Positions 1 through 7,302 are shown, counted from the first letter of the stretch. The stretch is DNA of 64,000 nt from Chryseobacterium luteum (GCF_000737785.1 NZ_JPRO01000023.1:25757-89756), one strand, 5' to 3'. Made by a program: numbers and translations. The notes: generated by a model from the letters alone, not told the origin.

Positions 1-1
1 T

Positions 2-223
2 ATTACACATACATATACAAAGATAGAATTTGACACGCGAATTCATTTGAATTTTGATGTTCCTAATACATTGACAGGGACTGATGGGATTACAGGAATT
101 ATTGCTTTACCAGAACCGTTGATTTTGGCTAATGTTTTGTGGGAATCAAGAATTCTTCAAATATGGAATGCAACAACAGGTGTTCCAACGATTACTCATC
201 CAGCTACATATCCAGGACCATAA
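2..223 (+). CDS. C-terminal end of an unidentified protein (partial)
   Basis: An open frame enters from the left edge and ends at TAA 221-223, leaving about 73 residues. It reads naturally as protein, with stretches such as FDVPNTLTG and WNATTGVPTITHPATYPGP. I do not recognise the family. The next gene starts 10 bases downstream on the same strand, so the two probably share a transcript. A large protein followed by a small lipoprotein is a layout often seen for toxin or effector genes with an immunity gene, but nothing here proves that role. Confidence 0.5.
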   Translation: MTHTYTKIEFDTRIHLNFDVPNTLTGTDGITGIIALPEPLILANVLWESRILQIWNATTGVPTITHPATYPGP

Positions 224-233
224 AGCAACAAAA

Positions 234-1103
234 ATGAAGAATATATTAATTTTAATAGCATTAGTATTTAACTTAACATCTTGTTTAAGCCAAGATATAA
301 ATAACAAAAATATGGACATTAATAATACAGAATTATTTAAAACAGTATTAAATGTAAGAGTAGGACTTTTTAAGCGATTAAAAGCAATAAATCAATTGGA
401 TTTATCAAATAGTAAAGAAATTGTAAATGAATTAATAAAAATACTAAATAGACAAAAAACTGATCCAATACCAGATTTAATAGATTCTGATCCTGTAGCA
501 GATGAAAGAATAATAGATTTACATATAATAGGACTACTTAATAAATTAAAAAATACTACTGAAAATAGTAGAATATCAGTTTTGGTATCTAAAGCAATAC
601 CTTTTATTAGAGAATATGATGATGAGAGAAAAATAGATGCAAAAATTATAAAATCTATAAATAATAAAGAAGTGTTTTCTAATATAATAAGTTTAACAAG
701 GATTAATGATCCTGTAATTATAGAAAATGCTGTTGTTGTTTTAAATAATTTAAAATTTCCAAATGCTCCCGTAAGTGGAGATGTAAGTTTTATGTTACCA
801 CCTACAAGATTTAAATTTAAATTTAGCTATTTAAAAGATGAAATGGACTTATATGTGAATAAATCAGAAGGTAAAATACAACTTTCAGAAGGTGTTAAAA
901 AATTTGTTGAAAGTAATAATATCCAGCGAGCAAATGATAACGAATTTGTAGAATACGAAAGTTCGCTCATTGAAGTATTAGAAAAAAATATATCCGATAT
1001 ATTTGATTATTATATAGAAGGTAATAAAATTATTATTTGTACACATATAGAATCAGCTAAAAAATGGCAAAATTGGTGGGATGTTAACAAAGAAAAATTT
1101 TGA
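234..1103 (+). CDS. Predicted lipoprotein of unknown function
   Basis: This 289-residue protein begins MKNILILIALVFNLTSC, a lipoprotein signal peptide with the lipidated cysteine at residue 17. The open frame extends further upstream, but the ATG at 234 is preferred because it gives this signal peptide. The mature part is AT-rich in codon use and mostly helical: residues 30-190 look like irregular helical repeats, followed by a lysine-rich segment and a C-terminal WWDVNKEKF. No family is recognised. The start lies 10 bases after the preceding partial gene, so co-transcription is likely. An immunity or accessory role to that upstream gene is only an inference from position. Confidence 0.6.
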   Translation: MKNILILIALVFNLTSCLSQDINNKNMDINNTELFKTVLNVRVGLFKRLKAINQLDLSNSKEIVNELIKILNRQKTDPIPDLIDSDPVADERIIDLHIIGLLNKLKNTTENSRISVLVSKAIPFIREYDDERKIDAKIIKSINNKEVFSNIISLTRINDPVIIENAVVVLNNLKFPNAPVSGDVSFMLPPTRFKFKFSYLKDEMDLYVNKSEGKIQLSEGVKKFVESNNIQRANDNEFVEYESSLIEVLEKNISDIFDYYIEGNKIIICTHIESAKKWQNWWDVNKEKF

Positions 1104-1311
1104 AATTAGAATCAAAAATTATCGAAGTTTCTATGAATATTTTTAATAAAAATGAGCCGTGTTATTAGAGCATTTATTTTAAAACAACTAATAGAAGTAA
1201 AGATGTCGTAAATAAGAAACCTATCAAATAGATACATTTAATTAAAAATATTTATAAAACAAAAACAGTTTATGAAGATTTGATGCAAGTTCAAGTTCAG
1301 ATTTACACAAG

Positions 1312-1404
1312 GTTCTGAAATAGTAAAACCTGCTGTGAGGCAGGTTTTTTTATTGAATTATGGTGGCGTGGTAACATATACCACGAATCTTAATTTTCAA
1401 TGTC
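1312..1404. repeat. 93-bp direct repeat, copy 1, with terminator hairpin
   Basis: This block is nearly identical to 1979-2075. It contains a hairpin (AAACCTGC, loop TGTGAG, GCAGGTTT) followed by T residues, then a second hairpin around GTGGTA/TACCAC and the tail TCTTAATTTTCAAT. The two copies bracket the small minus-strand gene at 1408-1662. The intergenic stretch 1104-1407 holds this repeat and otherwise nothing I can support. Confidence 0.7.
1326..1351 (+). terminator. Rho-independent terminator, copy 1 of 3
   Basis: An 8-bp perfect stem AAACCTGC/GCAGGTTT with loop TGTGAG is followed by a run of T. It ends the transcript of the lipoprotein gene upstream. The same stem and loop recur at 1997 and 2758. 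Confidence 0.7.
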
Positions 1405-1407
1405 TAA

Positions 1408-1662
1408 TTAATCCTTAATAATCTCAAAAGGCCATGTATAATGGCTCGATGCGTAAGGGTTTCCGTTTCTGGGAGTAATTATTTTTACTTTTATTCTGAA
1501 TTTTGTACCCACTGGAAAATTGGTGGTTAAAACCTTGGAACATTGTACAAACATTGTTTCTACATAAGGGTCCTGATCCGGAAGAGGCCTGATATGAACT
1601 GAGGCGTATTTACCCTTTTCTTTAATTAAAACACTTTGTACTATAATGTAATCATACTCCAT
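1408..1662 (-). CDS. Small conserved hypothetical protein, paralog A
   Basis: An 84-residue protein starting MEYDYIIVQSVL and ending WPFEIIKD. It has no signal peptide or membrane segment and is rich in beta-type residues (KFRIKVKIIT). I do not recognise the family. A paralog sits at 5230-5487 in the same orientation and is nearly identical over most of its length; the upstream non-coding sequence is also shared for about 100 bases. The differences are concentrated near residues 13-22 and 65-70. The two copies bracket the kinase operon. Single-gene transcription is likely, since both flanking spaces are repeats. Confidence 0.65.
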   Translation of the reverse strand: MEYDYIIVQSVLIKEKGKYASVHIRPLPDQDPYVETMFVQCSKVLTTNFPVGTKFRIKVKIITPRNGNPYASSHYTWPFEIIKD

Positions 1663-2101
1663 ATTTATCTTACTTTTTTTTGTTAGAATTTATCTTAATA
1701 TTTAGCTCTTCAAATAGTTAAAATAACGGTTACCAAATTTATAAAAACAGGTTTATAATGGATTACGTATTTATACTTAAATTATATTAATTCTGATGGC
1801 GGATTTGTACCCGTGCCTTAACTTTCCCGTAATATATACTCAAGGATGCAAACCCGTGATAGTGCTGTTTTTGCAATTAAAAGAGCATGGAAATGGAACC
1901 GAATCTGAAAGTGAGGCCGCCGAATTTTGTGGATGAGCGTTTGTTTTAACCAACCTTGTCGAAGTTTAAAATCTTTGACAAGGTTTTGAAATAGTAAAAC
2001 CTGCTGTGAGGCAGGTTTTTTATTGAATTATGGTGGTGTTGTAACATATGCCACAAATCTTAATTTTCAATTTCTATAGGATTAATTGATTTGAAAGAGG
2101 T
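1663..2101. other. Intergenic stretch with duplicated sequence and gene debris
   Basis: About the first 125 bases match the region upstream of the paralogous gene at 5230-5487. From about 1790 to 1960 a plus-strand frame reads fragments such as HGNGTESESEAAEF before a stop. This is too short and isolated to call a gene and may be the remnant of one. The second copy of the 93-bp repeat follows at 1979-2075. Confidence 0.4.
1979..2075. repeat. 93-bp direct repeat, copy 2, with terminator hairpin
   Basis: This block matches 1312-1404 with only a few substitutions. It includes the same AAACCTGC/GCAGGTTT terminator stem at 1997-2018 followed by T residues. In the other direction it lies just beyond the end of the minus-strand lipoprotein gene at 2102. 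Confidence 0.7.
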
Positions 2102-2692
2102 TTATTTTTCAAGACTTATTTCTTTGTTTGCCATTTTTAGTTTAATAACTTTTCCTTTACTATCTTTTATTTGCTCAGTTTTTAAAGGGATAAATTTTTC
2201 TATTTTATCAGCTTCTTTGTAAAAGTTGTTTTTATCAACAGCGTATTTATAATTTCCTTTGAGAATTTGAAAGGTTTTAACATCTGTAGATTCTATTTTT
2301 GAGATCTGTATTCCACCACTTGTTGGATGAAAATAGTATATATTTTTATGGTCTTTCGCAAACAAAGAATTTTCTATTTGTTGAAATGTATTAGGATCAA
2401 TTTCCTGAGGAATAACTCCATTAAAGTATTCTGCCTCTTCCAAGTGACCATTAAATTCTCTTTGAGCAAACGTTCTATGGTAAAGAAATCCATGTTCGTT
2501 TTTATAAAAGTCATTTTTAATAGGTATTAGTTTTGTACTGTCTTTTAAATCATATTCTGCAGGATTTGTTTGATAGGATTGATTTGGTGTGTTTTCTGGT
2601 TTTTCCTGTAATGGTCGAATTTTATGGGTTTCTTTTTTTTCCGAGCAAGATATTAAAAGAAATACAATGGAAAAAGTAATGATTTTTTTCAT
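2102..2692 (-). CDS. DKNYY-like lipoprotein
   Basis: A 196-residue predicted lipoprotein. The ATG at 2692 is preferred over an in-frame ATG 27 bases upstream because it yields the signal MKKIITFSIVFLLISC, with cysteine 16 as the lipid site. The mature protein contains two units resembling DKNYY-family repeats, KDHKNIYYF and DKNNFYKEA, which are short beta-rich repeats found in surface or periplasmic proteins of many bacteria. The ligand and role are unknown. It is downstream of, and oriented like, the kinase operon, but a hairpin terminator at 2758-2782 separates them, so it is probably transcribed on its own. Confidence 0.6.
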   Translation of the reverse strand: MKKIITFSIVFLLISCSEKKETHKIRPLQEKPENTPNQSYQTNPAEYDLKDSTKLIPIKNDFYKNEHGFLYHRTFAQREFNGHLEEAEYFNGVIPQEIDPNTFQQIENSLFAKDHKNIYYFHPTSGGIQISKIESTDVKTFQILKGNYKYAVDKNNFYKEADKIEKFIPLKTEQIKDSKGKVIKLKMANKEISLEK

Positions 2693-2757
2693 TATATATA
2701 TTTTCCAATAAATGTACAAAGAATAGGCACTTGTTTTAAAACTTTTTAGATATTGAA

Positions 2758-2782
2758 AAACCTGCTGTGAGGCAGGTTTTTT
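2758..2782 (-). terminator. Hairpin terminator, copy 3 of 3
   Basis: The stem AAACCTGC/GCAGGTTT with loop TGTGAG is identical to those at 1326 and 1997. It sits 3 bases beyond the stop of the last gene of the kinase operon. The upstream AAAA tract supplies the U-run when read on the minus strand. Confidence 0.6.
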
Positions 2783-2784
2783 AA

Positions 2785-3534
2785 TTATAATGTTGATGAG
2801 ATGTCAAGGTCATTGTAAAGTTGTGAAATTATATCTATAAAATTACTCCTTTCACAAATCTTAATAAGTTCTTCAAAATTGTCAGTTGTTAAATGCTTTA
2901 AAAGTAATTCTTTTTTCAGATTATCTGAAAGTTTTGAGTAATAAATTCCCCAAATTAAACTTGTTTTGTCTTTATGGGTAAATTTAATATTAAAGTTTAA
3001 ACTTAGTCCAATGAGTTCAGATAACCTTTCATCGAGGTCTTTTCTCTGCAATCTTTCTTTACACCAAATCGTAATTGCTTTATTCGGTTTAGGATACCTT
3101 AACAGTCTGTTACGTATGTGTTCTGAAATTGCATAATTATCAATTAACCATTCAATATTATTTTGTGATAATTCAATGTCTTTAATGATTACACTTAGAC
3201 TCCAAGAAATTGTCTCGTTTACTTCAGTGATTAATGATTTAAAAATAAAAAATAATTTATCAGATATTACATTGTCAATAAAAGCTTTCTCCCATTGCCA
3301 ACGAATTAATTTTATAAAAGTAATTCTCTGAAATCGTTGATTATTATTTATTTTTTTTATAGCCGTGTCTAAAAGATAATTTAGAATACGTTTTTCAGGT
3401 TTCGTATATTTAATAATATCTTTATACTCAAGAATAGTCTTATAATCCTGTAATATTTCATCTGGAATATGAGGTGGAAAATGTCTTAAATAATAATTTT
3501 CAAGCAAAATAAATTGTTCAATTGTTAATTTCAT
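2785..3534 (-). CDS. Helical hypothetical protein, third gene of kinase operon
   Basis: A 249-residue protein without signal peptide or membrane segment. It is almost entirely helical in appearance and rich in Leu, Ile and Lys. The central part (NNIEWLIDNYAISEHIRNRLLRY) looks like a HEAT/ARM-type helical scaffold, though I cannot assign a named family. The gene follows the protein-kinase gene after a 59-base gap on the same strand and is closed by a hairpin terminator, so it is the last cistron of a three-gene operon. A substrate, adaptor or effector of the kinase is a reasonable guess but not shown by the sequence. Confidence 0.6.
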   Translation of the reverse strand: MKLTIEQFILLENYYLRHFPPHIPDEILQDYKTILEYKDIIKYTKPEKRILNYLLDTAIKKINNNQRFQRITFIKLIRWQWEKAFIDNVISDKLFFIFKSLITEVNETISWSLSVIIKDIELSQNNIEWLIDNYAISEHIRNRLLRYPKPNKAITIWCKERLQRKDLDERLSELIGLSLNFNIKFTHKDKTSLIWGIYYSKLSDNLKKELLLKHLTTDNFEELIKICERSNFIDIISQLYNDLDISSTL

Positions 3535-3593
3535 TTTGACTATCGACTTGTGTAAATTTATAATTGTATTAAAAATCTTTTAATCTATAATGA

Positions 3594-4610
3594 CTAATTA
3601 TTTAATGTTGTATCTCTTATAATTTTAAAAAAAGCATCTTCTATATCACTATCCGCTAATTCTGTTTTACAAAATAATTTATTTCTAATTCCATTTTTTT
3701 TAAAATCAATTGCCCAACCATTCCTTTTTCGAACTTTTGTAATGGTATAGCGGTCTTTAGCATATACTCCGGTCCAATTATCATTATCGACGAGTTGCCA
3801 ATCAATAAAAAAATTAAGTTTTTCAATTGATTGTCTAAATTCAATGCAACTTTGATATCTTGATGTTTTATTTTTGTTTATTGATTTTCTTAATATTTTT
3901 AATATTTTTTCGGGAATATGTCTGAGAAAGATCCGCGGGGGATATTTATCTTTTTTAACTGCTATAAGCCATTCGTTATGCGAAGCAAATGTGAAAGGTA
4001 TACTATTTGTGTTATTAAGTAATCTGTAAAAGGTAATTCCCATTGCATAAATATCACTTTGCTTGTCCATTGGATTGCCCTCTATTACTTCAAGAGGTTG
4101 ATGTGGCTTGTAACCTGCTACATCACTTAGATCTATGTGGTAATCTATAGAAAGACCAAAATCAGATAGCTTGGGTTCTCCATTATCTCCAAACATAATA
4201 TTTCCTGGTTTAATATCTCTATGTAAAATATTATTATTATGCGCGTGTTCCAAACCTAGTAAAGCCTGCTGAACTATTTTGCAACTTTCTTGGCTACTTA
4301 TAAATCTTTTTTCAATATGCTTTTGAATTGAACCTTTAGCAAGATATTCCATAGATATAATAACAACAGGTTCTCCATTAAAATTTGTAGATCTAACATC
4401 TATTACACTGACAATATGTTTGTGTCTACAAAAGTCTAAAACTTGCCCTTCTTTTATAGCTTGAACAAGTTTTGTTGGATTTGGGACTTTAATAACCTTT
4501 ATAGCCACTTCCTTTTGTAGAAAAGGATCAAAACATAAATATACATGACCAAAAAAGCCATTTCCCAAATGATCAATTATTTGAAATTTATCTAACGTAT
4601 TAATTGACAT
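3594..4610 (-). CDS. Hanks-type serine/threonine protein kinase
   Basis: A 338-residue cytoplasmic kinase that transfers phosphate from ATP to Ser/Thr residues. All core elements are visible: glycine loop GNGFFG at 16-21, ATP-anchoring Lys38 in VAIK, helix-C Glu54, catalytic HRDIKPGN at 130-137, and DFG at 150-152. The kinase fold ends near residue 265. A basic C-terminal domain of about 70 residues follows (WTGVYAKDRYTITKVRKRNGW...) whose family I do not recognise. There is no membrane segment or PASTA domain, unlike housekeeping PknB kinases. It starts 8 bases after the upstream RNase H-like gene and leads into a helical gene, so it is the middle of a tight operon. Small kinase operons of this type in variable loci can be abortive-infection or toxin modules. 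Confidence 0.9.
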   Translation of the reverse strand: MSINTLDKFQIIDHLGNGFFGHVYLCFDPFLQKEVAIKVIKVPNPTKLVQAIKEGQVLDFCRHKHIVSVIDVRSTNFNGEPVVIISMEYLAKGSIQKHIEKRFISSQESCKIVQQALLGLEHAHNNNILHRDIKPGNIMFGDNGEPKLSDFGLSIDYHIDLSDVAGYKPHQPLEVIEGNPMDKQSDIYAMGITFYRLLNNTNSIPFTFASHNEWLIAVKKDKYPPRIFLRHIPEKILKILRKSINKNKTSRYQSCIEFRQSIEKLNFFIDWQLVDNDNWTGVYAKDRYTITKVRKRNGWAIDFKKNGIRNKLFCKTELADSDIEDAFFKIIRDTTLNN

Positions 4611-4618
4611 TTTATATT

Positions 4619-5074
4619 TTATAAGAGATTAAACCATGCGACTAAAACAGCTTCTTTTGTTGCTTTATCCCAATATGGGGGATTATTACCAATTATTGTA
4701 TCAATATGCTTAAATACATCTTCTTTTTTACTAAGACCAAATTTTGTTGCATTAATAGCTTGTGATGAATAGCTATTTATAGAAATATTTTTTCTTTTAG
4801 CTATTAAGTTTAGTATTGCTTGAGGATAACATGATGTTCTAATTTGGTCTAATGAGCTAAGATTAAGAGATATTTTATGAGATATTTGGATTGGAGAATG
4901 TTTATCAATTATTAATGTAATCTGAGTTTCAAACCATTCCATCAGTTCTGCAGTATCAAAATTATTTGGATAAACAATTTTATTTTTTTCAACTATTATT
5001 GGAGGATTTGTTGAGCCATCAAGAGTACAAAATCTTAAATCATTTTTAGTAAAGTTAAAGCCTAAGTATTTCAT
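4619..5074 (-). CDS. RNase H/RuvC-fold-like small protein, first gene of kinase operon
   Basis: A 151-residue protein. The opening strand pair MKYLGFNFTKNDLRFCTLDG, an acidic central helix region (NFDTAELMEWFETQ) and a C-terminal D-K-A-T-K-E-A-V-L-V-A-W helix resemble the RuvC/RNase H-like fold of DUF3010-type proteins. This is a fold-level impression, not a firm family hit. Asp and Glu candidates for metal binding are present at the expected ends of strands. The gene is the first cistron of the operon with the protein kinase, with only 8 bases between stop and start, which implies a shared function. Alternatives are a nucleotide or sugar kinase-like (ASKHA) fragment, or a structural partner of the kinase. 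Confidence 0.5.
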   Translation of the reverse strand: MKYLGFNFTKNDLRFCTLDGSTNPPIIVEKNKIVYPNNFDTAELMEWFETQITLIIDKHSPIQISHKISLNLSSLDQIRTSCYPQAILNLIAKRKNISINSYSSQAINATKFGLSKKEDVFKHIDTIIGNNPPYWDKATKEAVLVAWFNLL

Positions 5075-5229
5075 TTTAATATGGTATTAGTTATATATTA
5101 GAAATTATTTAAAGATAAATAATATTTATTATTAATAATTACGGTTTCCCATAATCAAAAACTTCCAGCCTCAAAACAACCTCCTCAACACCTCTGAATC
5201 TTTAAAACAATAGTAAATATTACAATGTT

Positions 5230-5487
5230 CTAATCCTTAATAATCTCAAAAGGCCATGTATAATGGCTTGATGCGTAAGCACGATTTCCGTTCGTGGGAG
5301 TAATTATTTTTACTTTTATTCTGAATTTTGTTCCTACTGGAAAGTTGGTTGATAAGACCTTGGAACATTGTACAAACATTGTTTCTAAATAAGGGTCCTG
5401 ATCCGGAAGAGGTTTTATATGAACTGGGCCGTGTTGACCTTTTTCATTACTTAAAACACTTTGTACTATAATGTAATCATACTCCAT
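5230..5487 (-). CDS. Small conserved hypothetical protein, paralog B
   Basis: An 85-residue paralog of the product at 1408-1662: same start MEYDYIIVQSVL and same end WPFEIIKD, with changes mainly at residues 13-22 and one inserted residue near position 69. Family unknown. Its upstream region is also shared with that of paralog A, except that here a 159-bp hairpin element has inserted at 5528-5686. Together the two paralogs form 4-kb-spaced direct repeats around the kinase operon. Confidence 0.65.
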   Translation of the reverse strand: MEYDYIIVQSVLSNEKGQHGPVHIKPLPDQDPYLETMFVQCSKVLSTNFPVGTKFRIKVKIITPTNGNRAYASSHYTWPFEIIKD

Positions 5488-5527
5488 ATTTATTGTATTT
5501 TTTGTTAGAATTTCTCTTAGTATTTAG

Positions 5528-5686
5528 AGGCTGTTTAAATTTTTAAAATCTCGCTGATCTGGCAGATTATACAGATTTTTATACCTGAAAATAATCTGCT
5601 CAATCTCCTAAATCTGCGCGAGAAATATTTTTCTTTAGCAATTATGTCTGCATCATGATTTTTATTGAATAAATTTTAACAGGCTC
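5528..5686. repeat. MITE-like element, family A, with visible empty site
   Basis: The element begins AGGCTGTTTAAATTTT and ends AAATTTTAACAGGCTC, so its ends are imperfect inverted repeats. Both sides carry TTTAG (5523-5527 and 5687-5691). The homologous region upstream of paralog A (about 1698-1716) reads TATTTAGCTCTTCAAATAG with a single TTTAG and no element, so it shows the unoccupied site. The interior holds complementary GCAGAT/ATCTGC blocks that can pair into a long hairpin. No open reading frame is present. Confidence 0.75.
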
Positions 5687-5787
5687 TTTAGATTTTCAAA
5701 TAGTTTAAATAATGGTTTTCAAATATATAAAACAGGCTGAATAATGCATTCCGTATTTATACGTAATTATTATAAAACTTCCAACTC

Positions 5788-5973
5788 AAAAACAACCCTG
5801 TTTTCAACCTGCCCAACACCTCCGGAGCTTTGAAACAATAGTAAAACAAACCTCCGGAGTCCTCCGTTGGTTAAAAACAATAGTGTTTGTGACTTCCGTA
5901 CTTCTCCGGAAGTCTCCTGCATGTTGCGGGAAACCTCCGGAGTGCTCCGGAGGGGTGTTTTAAGGTTGTTTGT
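5788..5973. repeat. Palindromic CTCCGGAG-rich element
   Basis: Outer ends AAAACAACC (from 5789) and GGTTGTTT (from 5964) are complementary. Inside them, AACACCTCCGGAGC (5815-5828) faces GCTCCGGAGGGGTGTT (5944-5959). Further CTCCGGA palindromes lie between. A shortened relative without most of the palindromes sits at about 5155-5210. An overlapping 68-codon minus-strand frame has no protein-like features and is taken to be an artefact of the repeat. Confidence 0.55.
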
Positions 5974-6031
5974 CACTTAACAACTTTTTTATATATTTAT
6001 TTTTTAAATTATTAATCAAAAACACAAACAA

Positions 6032-6745
6032 ATGAAAATTGCACTCACAAAGCTGAACACCAAAGATCTTGCGACTTTGGCTCAGAGAATTATTTCCAAT
6101 GCCCAGTCAGGAAAATACCCTGTCATTACCAATCATCCTCTTACAGCGACTTTGGAAGCTTCCTACACCGAGTACGATAAGGTATATGCGAAGCAAATCT
6201 ATAGCGGAAAAGGAAAAGATATTGCCATGGCAGATTATGAAAGGGATGTAGCGTATACCAATCTGAAGGCATTCCTGAACGGTTACCGGAAACTCCCTTC
6301 CGCGCTCAATTACCAGTTGGCAGAGGAACTGTATGAGGTATTTAAGACCTTCGGACTGAATCTTAACCGCCTAAGCTATTCTTCGCAGACTGCCCAGATG
6401 AAAAAGCTGATCGAAAGACTGGAGCTTCCGGAAAATATGCAGAAAATCAATGCACTTTCCCTGAATACGGCTTTTGAAGAAATGAAGATGAAACACCAGG
6501 ATTTTGAAACCCATTTTGCAGAACAGGCCGAAGCCAATGCCGGCCTTCGCCAGATGAAAAGCGCCTCCGCCATCCGCAAGGATCTGGAAAAAACATTGAA
6601 GCTCTACATTAGTTTACTTACCGTAATGAAAGACGTTCCGGGTTGGGAACTTGCATACACCGATAATAATGAGCTGGTAAAGGCAGCAAAGAATTCTTCT
6701 GTGATTACATCAAAAGAGCAGGGCTCAACAGAAAAGAACCCGTAA
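6032..6745 (+). CDS. DUF6261 family protein
   Basis: A 237-residue soluble, mainly helical protein starting MKIALTKLNTKDLATLAQRI. The opening motif, the DYERDVAYTNLKAFLNGY segment and the length match the DUF6261 family of Bacteroidota, whose function is unknown. There is no signal peptide or membrane segment. The C-terminal 20 residues are polar and probably disordered. It is monocistronic: a palindromic repeat element lies upstream and a terminator shared with the convergent peptide gene lies downstream. Codon usage here is that of the chromosome backbone, richer in G and C than the preceding accessory genes. Confidence 0.75.
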   Translation: MKIALTKLNTKDLATLAQRIISNAQSGKYPVITNHPLTATLEASYTEYDKVYAKQIYSGKGKDIAMADYERDVAYTNLKAFLNGYRKLPSALNYQLAEELYEVFKTFGLNLNRLSYSSQTAQMKKLIERLELPENMQKINALSLNTAFEEMKMKHQDFETHFAEQAEANAGLRQMKSASAIRKDLEKTLKLYISLLTVMKDVPGWELAYTDNNELVKAAKNSSVITSKEQGSTEKNP

Positions 6746-6819
6746 AGTACAGGCCTAATGAAGGAATATTTAGAACCAAAACCTAAAGAGTCTTGGAATA
6801 ACAGAAAAATAAAGACAAT

Positions 6820-6843
6820 AAAAAACCCTCCAAAAGAGGGTTT
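6820..6843 (-). terminator. Terminator of the GG-leader peptide gene
   Basis: The stem AAACCCTC/GAGGGTTT with loop CAAAA is followed, on the minus strand, by a run of U from the AAAAAA tract. It ends the short transcript from the peptide gene at 6857-7030. It is also positioned to stop plus-strand reading from the DUF6261 gene. Confidence 0.7.
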
Positions 6844-6856
6844 GTATCATTAAGGA

Positions 6857-7030
6857 TTAAGGACGAATTACAGGTCTGCATGCACATAAGCAGTCCTCAA
6901 GGCCAGATGTCTCATCACATAAACCCACTGCTGCACATTGGTAAATGTACCCAACTTTACATAATGGAGTGCCATTACCTCCATTTACCTGCTTTAACTG
7001 TTCTCTAGAAATCCTTTTTAAATTTTTCAT
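6857..7030 (-). CDS. Double-glycine-leader, cysteine-rich bacteriocin-like peptide
   Basis: A 57-codon gene. The peptide begins MKNLKRISREQLKQVNGG, a classic double-glycine leader (basic start, SREQLKQV amphipathic helix, GG at 17-18) of the kind cleaved by C39-peptidase ABC exporters. The predicted 39-residue core has six cysteines (24, 32, 38, 47, 49, 51) and ends CRPVIRP, so disulfides or thioether or heterocycle modification are possible. Similar short proteins are annotated as bacteriocin-like in Chryseobacterium. It has its own hairpin terminator at 6820-6843. No maturation, export or immunity gene is adjacent, so export would rely on genes elsewhere. Confidence 0.75.
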   Translation of the reverse strand: MKNLKRISREQLKQVNGGNGTPLCKVGYIYQCAAVGLCDETSGLEDCLCACRPVIRP

Positions 7031-7140
7031 AGTAATTGTTTAATTTGTTTGAATTTCAAATATAACAATATTCCCTGTGCGAAGATTTATTTATTTACTT
7101 TTTAAGGAAATATTAACTTTTTTTGTGTTTGATCGCAAAA

Positions 7141-7167
7141 AAACTCAGCGCAATGCTGAGTTTTTTA
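7141..7167. terminator. Bidirectional hairpin terminator
   Basis: A 9-bp perfect stem AAACTCAGC/GCTGAGTTT with loop GCAAT has T-runs on both sides when read in either direction. On the minus strand it would end transcription from the XRE regulator gene, after passing through the repeats at 7181-7411. Confidence 0.65.
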
Positions 7168-7180
7168 TATAGGACTTATT

Positions 7181-7302
7181 TCTTTGGTTTGTTGGGAAAT
7201 CGCAAAGGCGCAAGATTTTTTTAGCAGTGTGGATATTTAAGGCGCAAGAAAATCAAAAGATTTTCAGCTATGCATTCATTATAAATCTTTGTTCTTGCGA
7301 TT
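7181..7302. repeat. Family B hairpin repeat, truncated copy
   Basis: It matches the 11860-12055 and 44594-44810 elements over GTTGG-AAATCGCAAAGGCGCAA, GTGTGGATATTT-AGGCGCAAGAAAATCAAA and TTTTCAGC, but lacks both TTTAAACAGATT-type ends. A family A core follows directly at 7305, so the two elements are fused or nested. Confidence 0.55.

Noticed and set aside
132..233. Upstream extension of the lipoprotein gene frame at 234-1103
   Set aside because: The extension overlaps the end of the preceding gene in another frame and hides a textbook lipoprotein signal peptide that begins at 234.
1790..1960. Short plus-strand frame with HGNGTESESEAAEF
   Set aside because: Too short, no start context and a stop soon after. 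It may be debris of an older gene but cannot be called.
5770..5976. 68-codon minus-strand frame
   Set aside because: It lies wholly within the CTCCGGAG palindromic repeat and has the low-complexity character of that repeat.
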